Below, one piece after another: positions 42,601 through 52,078 of a stretch of DNA of 64,000 nucleotides. The notes under the pieces were generated by a model. It saw nothing but the letters and a program-made list of their open reading frames with translations. It had not been told where the DNA came from and did no database searches. The DNA is from Kutzneria buriramensis (lineage in GTDB: Bacteria; Actinomycetota; Actinomycetes; Mycobacteriales; Pseudonocardiaceae), in assembly GCF_003387475.1 (NCBI RefSeq), contig NZ_QUNO01000001.1, positions 806,001 through 870,000 on the forward strand, given 5' to 3'. The translations under genes and the position numbers were made by a program. How positions within the stretch are numbered: the stretch's first letter is position 1; every line of letters starts with the position of its first letter.

Positions 42601-43515
42601 ATGTCAGCAGGGGGCGGTACCAAAGCCATTGTCGCCGCGCTGAGCGCCAACGCCGGCATCGCGGTCGCGAAGTTCGTGGGCTTCGCCGTGACGGGATCGT
42701 CGTCGATGCTCGCCGAGGGCGTGCACTCGGTCGCCGACACCGCCAACCAGGGGCTGCTGCTGCTCGGCAAGCGGACCTCGCAGCGCAAGGCGGACGCCGA
42801 GCACCCGTTCGGCTACGGCCGCGACCGGTACTTCTACTCGTTCGTCGTCGCCCTGCTGCTGTTCACGCTGGGGGCGCTGTTCGCCATGTACGAGGGCGTC
42901 CACAAGGTGGAGGCCCCGGAGCCCCTGGACGCGCCGATCGTGGCCGTGGTGATCCTCGGCCTGGCCGTGCTGTTGGAGGGCTACAGCTTCCGCACCGCGA
43001 TGGCCGAGTCGCGGGAGCTGCGCGGCAGCGCCACCTGGTGGCAGTTCATCCGCCAGGCCAAGGTGCCCGAGCTGCCGATCGTGCTGCTGGAGGACACCGG
43101 GGCCCTGTTCGGCCTGGTGTTCGCGCTGCTGGGAGTCGTGCTGTCGCTGGTCACGGGCAATCCCGTGTGGGACGGCATCGCCACCATCGCCATCGGCGCG
43201 CTGCTCGGGCTGATCGCGGTCGTGCTGATCATCGAGATGAAGAGCCTGCTCATCGGCGAGGGCGCCGGCCCGGAGCTCTTGGCCACCATCGTGCGGGAGC
43301 TGGAGGGCGGCAACGTGGAGCGGGTGATCCACATCCGCACCCAGTACCTCGGGCCGGAGGAGATCCTGGTCGCCGCCAAGCTCGCCTTCGACGGCACCGA
43401 CTCCGTCGCCGACGTCGCCCGGTCCATCGACGAGGCGGAGGTTCGGGTGCGATCCGCGGTACCGGCGGCCCGTCTCATCTACCTGGAACCCGATCTTGAC
43501 AGGACTCCTCGGTAG
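42601..43515 (+). CDS. cation diffusion facilitator family transporter
   Basis: 304 residues. About six helices: IVAALSANAGIAVAKFVGFAV, then MLAEGVHSVADTANQGLLLLG, which holds the HxxxD metal site, and YFYSFVVALLLFTLGALFAMYEG. The C-terminal soluble domain ends in ALKLAFDGTDS-like and PAARLIYLEPD. CDF proteins exchange divalent metal (Zn, Co, Fe or Mn) for protons. ATG start 11 bp after manA, so it may share the operon. Metal not predictable. Confidence 0.92.
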   Translation: MSAGGGTKAIVAALSANAGIAVAKFVGFAVTGSSSMLAEGVHSVADTANQGLLLLGKRTSQRKADAEHPFGYGRDRYFYSFVVALLLFTLGALFAMYEGVHKVEAPEPLDAPIVAVVILGLAVLLEGYSFRTAMAESRELRGSATWWQFIRQAKVPELPIVLLEDTGALFGLVFALLGVVLSLVTGNPVWDGIATIAIGALLGLIAVVLIIEMKSLLIGEGAGPELLATIVRELEGGNVERVIHIRTQYLGPEEILVAAKLAFDGTDSVADVARSIDEAEVRVRSAVPAARLIYLEPDLDRTPR

Positions 43516-43550
43516 GGTCGGAGCACCGACAACGGAGTCTGGGAGGGTGC

Positions 43551-45032
43551 ATGGCGGGCAGCGGCCTATGGCGGACCAAGTCGATCGAGCAGTCGATCGC
43601 CGACACCGATGAGCCGGAGACCAAGCTCCGCAAGGACCTCACCGCGTGGGACCTGACGGTGTTCGGCGTCGCGGTGGTCATCGGCGCCGGCATCTTCACC
43701 GTGACGGCCAGCACCGCCGGCAACGTCGCCGGGCCGTCCGTGGTGATCTCGTTCGTCATCGCCGCCATCGCCTGCGGGCTGGCCGCCCTCTGCTACGCCG
43801 AGTTCGCCTCCACCGTGCCGGTCGCCGGCTCCGCGTACACGTTCTCGTACGCCACCTTCGGCGAGTTCGTCGCGTGGATCATCGGCTGGGACCTCGTGCT
43901 GGAGTTCGCGCTGGCCGCGGCCGTCGTCGCCAAGGGCTGGTCGGCGTACCTGTCGCAGGTGTTCGCCCTGTTCGGGCTGGACGTGCCGACCGTCGTCGCG
44001 CTGGGGTCGGTCGACTTCGACTGGGGCACCGTGCTGATCGTGCTCGTGCTGGGCACGCTGCTGGCCGTCGGCACCAAGCTGTCGTCGCGGTTCAGCCAGG
44101 TGATCACCGCGATCAAGGTGGCGGTGGTGCTGCTGGTGATCATCGTCGGCATCGGGTACATCAAGGCGTCGAACTACACCCCGTTCATCCCGCCGTCCCA
44201 GCCGTCGTCGTCCGGATCCCTGAACCAGTCGCTGTTCTCGCTGATCGCCGGCGGCAGCTCCAGCTCCTTCGGCGTGTTCGGCCTGCTGGCCGCCGCCTCG
44301 GTGCTGTTCTTCGCGTTCATCGGCTTCGACATCGTTGCCACCACGGCCGAGGAGACGCGCAATCCCCAGCGCAACGTGCCGCGAGGCATCCTCGGCTCGC
44401 TGGCCATCGTCACGGTGCTGTACGTGGCGGTGTCGCTGGTGGTGACCGGGATGGAGCCGTACACCAAGCTCGCCACCGGCGCCGACGGCGTGAAGAAGAC
44501 GCTGGCGACCGCCTTCGCCGACAACGGTGTCCACTGGGCCGCGACGGTGATCGCCATCGGCGCGCTGGCCGGCCTCACCACCGTGGTCATGGTGCTGTTG
44601 CTCGGACAGACCCGGGTCCTGTTCGCGATGAGCCGTGACGGCCTCATCCCGCGCGGGCTGGCCAGGACCGGCCGCCACGGCACGCCCGTGCGCGCCACCG
44701 TGCTGGTCGTCGTCGCGGTGATCATCGCGGGCGGCTTCTTCCCCTCCGGCGACCTGGAGGAGATGGTCAACGTGGGGACGCTGTTCGCCTTCGTGCTGGT
44801 GTCGCTGGGCGTGATCGTGCTGCGCCGCACCCGGCCCGACCTCCAGCGCGGTTTCCGCACGCCGCTGGTGCCGCTCGTGCCGGTGCTGGCCGTGCTGGCC
44901 TGCCTCTGGCTGATGTTGAACCTGGCCGTCTTCACGTGGGTGCGGTTCGTCATCTGGATGGCCATCGGCGTGGTCGTCTACTTCGCGTACGGCGTGCGGA
45001 AGTCGACCCTCGCCGCCTCGGCGAGGGTCTGA
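43551..45032 (+). CDS. APC-superfamily amino acid permease (cationic amino acid type)
   Basis: 493 residues with about twelve hydrophobic segments. The first has the APC signature VVIGAGIFTVTASTAGNVAGPSVVISF, with KLRKDLTAWDLTVFGV before it. LLAAASVLFFAFIGFDIVATTAEETRNPQRNVPRG and LLLGQTRVLFAMSRDGLIPRGLARTGRHGTP are typical of the CAT/YhdG group. The mycobacterial counterpart is Rv3253c. Likely imports cationic amino acids; substrate not proven. ATG start with GGGAGGG upstream. Convergent with a hypothetical gene 13 bp beyond. Confidence 0.94.
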   Translation: MAGSGLWRTKSIEQSIADTDEPETKLRKDLTAWDLTVFGVAVVIGAGIFTVTASTAGNVAGPSVVISFVIAAIACGLAALCYAEFASTVPVAGSAYTFSYATFGEFVAWIIGWDLVLEFALAAAVVAKGWSAYLSQVFALFGLDVPTVVALGSVDFDWGTVLIVLVLGTLLAVGTKLSSRFSQVITAIKVAVVLLVIIVGIGYIKASNYTPFIPPSQPSSSGSLNQSLFSLIAGGSSSSFGVFGLLAAASVLFFAFIGFDIVATTAEETRNPQRNVPRGILGSLAIVTVLYVAVSLVVTGMEPYTKLATGADGVKKTLATAFADNGVHWAATVIAIGALAGLTTVVMVLLLGQTRVLFAMSRDGLIPRGLARTGRHGTPVRATVLVVVAVIIAGGFFPSGDLEEMVNVGTLFAFVLVSLGVIVLRRTRPDLQRGFRTPLVPLVPVLAVLACLWLMLNLAVFTWVRFVIWMAIGVVVYFAYGVRKSTLAASARV

Positions 45033-45044
45033 CGCCCGCGCGGG

Positions 45045-45611
45045 TCAGGCGATCTCGCGTAGCACGGGCCGCAGGGCCCAGCTGAACGCCGCGGTGTTGT
45101 CGATGAGCGCGGGGGAGGCCAGCACCTGGTTGAACCCGCGCCGCATCCAGAACTGTCCGCGGACCGGCAGCTCGGTGATGGTCAGGTGGAACGGCCGGAC
45201 GGCCCGCTCCAGCTCGGTGCCGACGTCGCTGACGAGATCGGTGATCCACATCCGGGAGCTGTCCCGGTGCCGGCCGTGCCGCAGCTCGTGCCGGGTCAGC
45301 TGGGCGTCCCACTGCCGGATCGGCTCGATCAGCGCGCCGAGCGCCCGGCACACCGCCGGCCAGCGCGACATCCACCGGTCGTCGCCGATCGGCATGCCGT
45401 CCAGCACGCCGTCGAACCAGTGCAGCCACTCGGCCTCGACGGCGGCGCGGTCCACCCCCGGCGCGGGCAGCACCGGCACCCACGGGTCGGTCAGCGGGTA
45501 GGGGTCGTCCGGCACGCTCAGCGCGAGCACGTCCCGGAGGAAGAGGGCGGTGCGGACGTCCGGTCGGACCCCGATCTGCAACGTCCAGGTGGGTTGGCGT
45601 TCGGCGAGCAT
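45045..45611 (-). CDS. hypothetical protein
   Basis: 188 residues from an ATG with GGGAGG upstream; longer in-frame extension lacks a ribosome site. Soluble and Trp-rich (TWTLQIGVRP, EAEWLHWFDGVLDGMPIGDDRWMSRWPAVCRAL), ending in FWMRRGFNQVLASPALIDNTAAFSWALRPVLREIA. No signal peptide or known motif recognised. Lies between the amino-acid permease and the divergent MutL-like gene, without a clear functional link. Confidence 0.75.
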   Translation of the reverse strand: MLAERQPTWTLQIGVRPDVRTALFLRDVLALSVPDDPYPLTDPWVPVLPAPGVDRAAVEAEWLHWFDGVLDGMPIGDDRWMSRWPAVCRALGALIEPIRQWDAQLTRHELRHGRHRDSSRMWITDLVSDVGTELERAVRPFHLTITELPVRGQFWMRRGFNQVLASPALIDNTAAFSWALRPVLREIA

Positions 45612-45696
45612 GGCGACCTCCCTCGAGCGGGGAAGGTGATCTTCCACACACAGAATGAGGCAGCGCCCGCGTTCACGCCAGTGCGCGGGCACAACG

Positions 45697-45709
45697 TAGC
45701 TTGTCTGTT
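45697..45709 (+). promoter_or_regulatory. -10 element, leaderless-type
   Basis: TAGCTT (45697-45702) with seven bases before the ATG of the MutL-like gene and no Shine-Dalgarno site. Confidence 0.45.
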
Positions 45710-47005
45710 ATGAGCACGCTGCTGTGCCTGGACATCGGTTCGACCTGGACGAAGGGCGCCCTGGTCGCATCGGACGGCGCCCTTGTGGGGACGGCACAAC
45801 ATCCCACCACTCCGCCGGAAGTGCTTGATGGGATTGCATCGGTCACCACCCGGTTGGGCGCTCAAGGCGTCCCGGTGCTGGCGTGTTCGAGCGCCGGCGG
45901 CGGCCTGCGGCTCGCGGTCGTGGGCCAGGAACGGTTGGTGAGCGCGGAAGCCGGCTACCGGGTGGCGCTGTCGGCCGGCGCCAAGATCGTGCATGTGGTT
46001 GCGGGGCAACTGGACGGCGCGGCTATTCGTGAACTTCGTGCCACCGAACCGGATCTGGTGCTGCTGGCCGGCGGCACCGACGGTGGCGACCGGAGCGTGC
46101 TGCTGCACAACGCGAAGCGCATCGCGGCCAACCGGCTGCGGCCGCCGATCGTGTTGGCGGGCAACGCCGAGGCCCGGGCCGAGGCGGAGGCGCTGCTGCA
46201 CTCGACCGGACGAACCGTGGTGGCGACCGACAACGTGCTGCCGGACGTGGGCGAGCTGGCCCCCGGGCCGGCGCGGGCGGCGATCCGGGAGCTGTTCCTG
46301 CGGCACGTGATCGGCGGTAAGGGACTGTCCAAAGGACACGCCTTCCGCAACCTGGTCCGCGCGGTGACGCCGGACGCCGTGCTCATCGGAGTCTCGCGGC
46401 TGGCGGCGATCTTGGCCAAGCGCGAGGCGGGCGCGGTGCTCGTGGTCGACGTGGGCGGCGCGACGACGGACGTCTACTCGGCGGTGTCCACTGTGGATGA
46501 AAATGCGATGGAGCGCACGGTGGCGCTGCCGGCCGATCGCCGCACGGTCGAGGGTGACCTCGGCATGCGCTGGTCCGCGCCGGGCATCATCGCCGAGGCG
46601 CACGTGGAACGCCTTGACCCGCCGGCGATCGAGGAGGCGCGGCACCGGGCGGCGAACGTCGACTGGATCCCGGACGACGAGCACGGCCGCGACACCGACG
46701 CCGCCCTGGCCGGACTCGCCGCGGTGCTGGCGGTCCGCCGGCACCTGCGGCTCGTCGACGGCCAGCTGGGGCCCAAGGGCGCCGGCCTGCTCGTGCTGTC
46801 CGGCGGCGTGTTCCGGCACGCCACCCCCGAACGCCTCCAGGCGATCGAGGACCGGCTGCGGGCGGATTCCGTGCTACGGCCGGTGTTGCGCAACGCCCAC
46901 GTGGTCGTCGATCGACGTTACGTGCTGGCGCCGGCCGGCCTGCTGGCCGACGCCGGGCACACCGAGACCGCCGATGCGTTGCTGGACAACCACTTCAGTG
47001 CTTGA
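45710..47005 (+). CDS. glutamate-mutase MutL-like ATPase (ASKHA fold)
   Basis: 431 residues. Actin/hexokinase-type phosphate loops: LLCLDIGSTWTKGALV at the N-terminus and AVLVVDVGGATTDVYSAVS in the middle; adenosine region LLVLSGGVFRHATPERL near the end. It matches the glutamate mutase MutL family (Pfam MutL), whose founding member lies with adenosylcobalamin-dependent glutamate mutase genes and is thought to be a reactivating chaperone. No mutase subunits are nearby, so this copy is an orphan in the window. The 3' end overlaps the convergent membrane gene by 11 bp. Confidence 0.88.
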   Translation: MSTLLCLDIGSTWTKGALVASDGALVGTAQHPTTPPEVLDGIASVTTRLGAQGVPVLACSSAGGGLRLAVVGQERLVSAEAGYRVALSAGAKIVHVVAGQLDGAAIRELRATEPDLVLLAGGTDGGDRSVLLHNAKRIAANRLRPPIVLAGNAEARAEAEALLHSTGRTVVATDNVLPDVGELAPGPARAAIRELFLRHVIGGKGLSKGHAFRNLVRAVTPDAVLIGVSRLAAILAKREAGAVLVVDVGGATTDVYSAVSTVDENAMERTVALPADRRTVEGDLGMRWSAPGIIAEAHVERLDPPAIEEARHRAANVDWIPDDEHGRDTDAALAGLAAVLAVRRHLRLVDGQLGPKGAGLLVLSGGVFRHATPERLQAIEDRLRADSVLRPVLRNAHVVVDRRYVLAPAGLLADAGHTETADALLDNHFSA

Positions 47006-49220
47006 AGTTCCACAGCGTCAGCGGCGGCTCGGCGACGTCCAGGCCGGCTGCGGCCGCGATCGCGCGGTCCCATTCCGGGTCGGAGGTGTAGTCGTTGTGC
47101 CGGAGAATGCCCGGCCGCCAACGGCGTCCGGCGATCGGCCCGCGCTGCGGATCGGGCAGCCAGTGATCGCCGCCGAGCACCAGCGCCCCGGTGGCGCTGC
47201 GCTCGGCGGCCGGCAGCGCGCCCTCGAACCCGACACCCAGTAGCTGGCCGTCGAACGCCTGCCGATCCCACGTCGTGACGCCGCCGCCGATGGCGTCGGT
47301 GCCCCGGCAGACCGCGCGCCAGCGGCCGCCCATCGCCTTTGCCAGCTCCGCCAACGAATCGTGCGACACGATGGCCGGAAACGCCCGTGGATACGCCCAT
47401 TGCAGCGGCGAGCCGGCGGTGACCAGACCCACGCGTTCCCGCTCGTGCGCCGGCAGTGTGTCCAGCAGCCGGGCCACGGCGATCGCGGCGAGCAAGCTGC
47501 CCTGGCTGTACCCGGCCAGCACCACGCGGGCACCCGGCTCGGCGAGGTGTTCCCGCGCGCGGGCGACCAGTTCGGGAATCGCCTTCAGCGCGTAGCAGGG
47601 CGGCACGAGCGGATGCGCCTCGCGCGGCCAGAACCCGGCGATGTCGTTGAGCAGACCCACTTGACGAGCGGCGTCGGGGGACTTCGTCGCGACGTACACC
47701 TGCCGCAGGGCCCCGAGGGCGAACGCCCCGAGCGCGGTGATCCCGATGCCCGGCAGGGGCTGCGCCCACCACGGCAGGTCGACGCCCCGCACCTGCATCA
47801 GGACGGACACCACCGCGCCGGCGGACAGCACGCCGGCGGTCGCGAGCACCGCGTGGTGGCCGTGGTTGCGCCGCAGCCGCGCCGCCCGCCACGCCTTCGC
47901 CGCCGGCTCGGCATCCTCCGGCTTGCCCTGATGCAGCAACGGGATCTCGACCGGCTTCTTCCCTCGCGGCAGCACGAACACCGCCGCGCCGATCAGCGCG
48001 ACGACCACCGCCAGCACGGCGGCCACGCCCCAGAGCGTTGTCACGTAACGATATCCGGGCGGCAGCTGCAACGAGTCGTCCCCGAGCGCCTTCTGCACGG
48101 TGATCGCCACGCCCGCCCCGAACCCGCCGCCCAGCAGCGACGCGATGACCAGCACCGGCGCGGCCATCCAGCCGCCGGCCCAGGGCCGCAGCGACGCCGG
48201 CAGCTCCGACCAGCCGCCGCGCGCCAGCACGGCCGCCGGGATCAACACCAGCCCGAACGCGATGCACGTCAACCCGAGCACGGCGACGATCGACTCCACG
48301 GTTGGATCCGTGCCGGGCAGATGCAGACCGTTGCTGGGCATCGGGGTCAGCGCCGCCACCGCGGCCAGCTCCAGCAGCGTCAGCACGACCAGCGTCCGCC
48401 GGGCCCACGGCTTGAACCAGCGGCCCTCGGTCGGCGCGTCCAGCGCCAACGTGATGAGCACGCTCGCGCCGATCAGCACCCAGGCGACGATCCACGCCGT
48501 CGTCACCCGATCCGACGAAGGGCCGAACGGGCCGCCCACCGCGAGCAGCGCCGCGCAGGCCAGCCCCGCTGTGGCGTGCAGCACATGCAACGCCGGCGCG
48601 TCCGGGTCGGCGGCGATGCGCGTGCCCGGCAACAGGTCCCGACGCGGCGTCGGCTGCGTCCCGAGCACCTTCCAGTCGATGGCCGACAGCTTGTGCAGCA
48701 CGGCCACGATCACCACCACCGGCGCCAGCCCGATCGGCGCCCGCCACGGCCTGAGCTGCGAGAACTGGTCCAGCCACTGCCCGGCGACCAGATCCAGGCT
48801 CACCACCGTCACCTGCGTCACCAGCAGCATCGTCAGCACCAGCGCCGCCAGCCGCACCAGGGATCGCAGTGTGCCGCCGAGCACCCGGCCCGTCGGCGGC
48901 AGCATCCAGTGCGTCATGTTGGCCAGCGAGAACGGCAGCAGCAGCGCCCATGCGGCTTTGGCCGCGCCACCGGAGGTCATGGCACTCCACAGGTATCCCT
49001 CGACCGTGCGCGGCACGGGACGACCACCCGCTTGGAGCACGGGTCCGGGCGCGGGTCTGCGCAGCCGGTCCGCCGGGCGCACGAGACGGCCCACGCCGTC
49101 ACCCGCGACGTCCACGGCGACGACCGCGTCGACCAGTGATTCCGGTGTGGTCCCCATAACACCGTGCACCCGCAGTTCGATGACACGGGTGTCGGGTCCT
49201 GCTATCAGCACGGGGGCCAT
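46995..49220 (-). CDS. polytopic membrane protein with C-terminal alpha/beta-hydrolase-like domain
   Basis: 741 residues. N-terminal soluble part begins VIELRVHGVMGTTPESLVDA, which resembles a hydrolase oxyanion strand. About ten hydrophobic segments follow between ~90 and ~500. The C-terminal ~200 residues include VVLAGYSQGSLLAAIAVARLL, a nucleophile-elbow GxSxG, and VGLVTAGSPLQWAYPRAFPAI, as in lipases. A split hydrolase with a membrane insertion is plausible. Closest known role would be a lipase-like enzyme; substrate unknown. Stop overlaps the MutL gene by 11 bp. Confidence 0.82.
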   Translation of the reverse strand: MAPVLIAGPDTRVIELRVHGVMGTTPESLVDAVVAVDVAGDGVGRLVRPADRLRRPAPGPVLQAGGRPVPRTVEGYLWSAMTSGGAAKAAWALLLPFSLANMTHWMLPPTGRVLGGTLRSLVRLAALVLTMLLVTQVTVVSLDLVAGQWLDQFSQLRPWRAPIGLAPVVVIVAVLHKLSAIDWKVLGTQPTPRRDLLPGTRIAADPDAPALHVLHATAGLACAALLAVGGPFGPSSDRVTTAWIVAWVLIGASVLITLALDAPTEGRWFKPWARRTLVVLTLLELAAVAALTPMPSNGLHLPGTDPTVESIVAVLGLTCIAFGLVLIPAAVLARGGWSELPASLRPWAGGWMAAPVLVIASLLGGGFGAGVAITVQKALGDDSLQLPPGYRYVTTLWGVAAVLAVVVALIGAAVFVLPRGKKPVEIPLLHQGKPEDAEPAAKAWRAARLRRNHGHHAVLATAGVLSAGAVVSVLMQVRGVDLPWWAQPLPGIGITALGAFALGALRQVYVATKSPDAARQVGLLNDIAGFWPREAHPLVPPCYALKAIPELVARAREHLAEPGARVVLAGYSQGSLLAAIAVARLLDTLPAHERERVGLVTAGSPLQWAYPRAFPAIVSHDSLAELAKAMGGRWRAVCRGTDAIGGGVTTWDRQAFDGQLLGVGFEGALPAAERSATGALVLGGDHWLPDPQRGPIAGRRWRPGILRHNDYTSDPEWDRAIAAAAGLDVAEPPLTLWNFKH

Positions 49221-49321
49221 CCTGGGCCATCGACCGGCTCTTGACCCGCGTCTGAACCTCCGGCGTGGCGGACCGACTAGTGTGCATTGCCGACGACCAA
49301 CTGGTTCTGGAGGATCCCACG

Positions 49322-50794
<1,473 letters not shown>

Positions 50795-50801
50795 GTTTTT
50801 G

Positions 50802-50920
50802 CCGCGCGTTCCGCGCGGTGCGGGTTCGCCTTTAAGCCGGTGCCTTCCCTTGGCTCAGCTCGATCGATGGAAAGACTCGATCGAGCTGAGCCCGCGGTCC
50901 AGGCACCGGCGCGAACCCGC
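50802..50920. repeat. structured intergenic element, copy B
   Basis: Mini-hairpin CCGCGCG-TTC-CGCGCGG (50802-50818). Outer arms GCGGGTTCGC (50820-50829) with GCGAACCCGC (50911-50920), and GCCGGTGCCT (50836-50845) with AGGCACCGGC (50901-50910), both perfect. A 16-bp perfect core GGCTCAGCTCGATCGA (50852-50867) pairs with 50877-50892 around a 9-base loop. Starts 8 bp after sahH. Relative to copy A the outer arm changed at three positions on both sides, keeping the pairing. Confidence 0.88.
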
Positions 50921-50945
50921 GTAGGTTGCCGGCGGCGAGCTGTGG

Positions 50946-51890
50946 TCAGCTGCCGCCGGCGGCCGAGCCCCAGTGCACGGTGATGCCGGCGCGGTCGCAG
51001 TCGACCGGCTCGAAGTAGGCGCTGACCACGCCGTCCAGCCCGTAGCTGAGCTCCTCGTGCTGGATGTCGTCGCCGTGCTGCTCCCGAAAGCACCGCGCCG
51101 GCAGCACGCCCCGGTGGAACCGCAGCTGGAGCAGGTAGTTGCCGGCCACGGACGGGAAGCGCCGCAGGTGGCCGCCGGTCTGCCCGACGGCGGTGTCGAT
51201 CACCGTGTAGCTGAACACCAGCGTCTCGCCGGGCAGCAGCCGCCGGTCGAAGAGCAGCTCGAAGGCGACGGAGCCGTCGGGGCCGCGCTTGCGCATGCGG
51301 CCGGCGCGGCAGCCCTCGCCGGTGTGCACGGCGGAGTGCTCGACGTGCCCCTGCTCGTCGGCGGGGTGCAGCGCCAGGTACCGGTCGGCGCCCTCGGCCC
51401 GGCCACGCACGACGAGCCGGCTCAGCACCGACCGCCGCGTCCGGGCGGCGTTGATCGTGACGACCTCGTGCAGCGCCAGCACGTCCAGGTGCGGGTTGCG
51501 TAAGTCGGCCTCGAACTCCTCGGCGGCCAGGCTGGTCGACCGCCCCGAGTGCTCGCCCATCGGCTCGATCAGCCCGAGCAGCGAGTTGGACGGCAGGTCC
51601 AGCACCTGCTCCAGGGCCAGCACGGCCTCGGTGGCGCGCGGCATCTCGGGCCGGCGCAGCCCGCGCTGCCAGTAGCTGAGGGTGGACTGCCCGATATGTG
51701 TGCCGGCCTCGTCCAGTGCCGCGCGCAGCCGCGCCAGGGGCAGGCCCCGGTGGGTGATCGCCTGGTGCAGAGCCTGATGGAATGGCCCATCACGCAGCGC
51801 AGTGGCTAGTGTGGGCGGCAGTCCGCCAGTCGGGTGCACTTTGTCACTCGCGGCGTCGAGGCTGTCCCCGGCCAACGCGGCACCACCCAT
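50946..51890 (-). CDS. helix-turn-helix transcriptional regulator with C-terminal ligand-like domain
   Basis: 314 residues from ATG 51890. A -10-like TAATCT (51922-51927, minus strand) lies about 30 bases upstream, making the longer 350-residue reading unlikely. HTH in the first half: ALHQAITHRGLPLARLRAALDEAG, HIGQSTLSYWQRGLRRPEMPRATEAVLALEQVLDLP, of XRE type. The C-terminal half is beta-rich (ELLFDRRLLPGETLVFSYTVID, NYLLQLRFHRGVLPARCF), cupin-like in pattern. Alone between sahH and the divergent GH92 gene, which it might regulate; that is inference. Confidence 0.8.
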   Translation of the reverse strand: MGGAALAGDSLDAASDKVHPTGGLPPTLATALRDGPFHQALHQAITHRGLPLARLRAALDEAGTHIGQSTLSYWQRGLRRPEMPRATEAVLALEQVLDLPSNSLLGLIEPMGEHSGRSTSLAAEEFEADLRNPHLDVLALHEVVTINAARTRRSVLSRLVVRGRAEGADRYLALHPADEQGHVEHSAVHTGEGCRAGRMRKRGPDGSVAFELLFDRRLLPGETLVFSYTVIDTAVGQTGGHLRRFPSVAGNYLLQLRFHRGVLPARCFREQHGDDIQHEELSYGLDGVVSAYFEPVDCDRAGITVHWGSAAGGS

Positions 51891-52078
51891 CTCCCGGCCT
51901 GCCGTGTCTGAAGTGGACGCTAGATTAGTCACTCGTTTTGGTGATTGATAGTTGCCCCTCCGGGTGACCTCCCCGGTGTGCCTCTTGCGGCCTTCCACCC
52001 GGGTTTTTGACGATCACTTGTCGGGCTCGCGACAACGGCCCGGCGGCGCTGTCATCGTTGTCACCGTCTGGGGGTCCG

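Noticed and set aside
49221-49321. SAH riboswitch before sahH
   Set aside because: I could not recognise the conserved riboswitch core in the 100-bp leader; a covariance search would be decisive.
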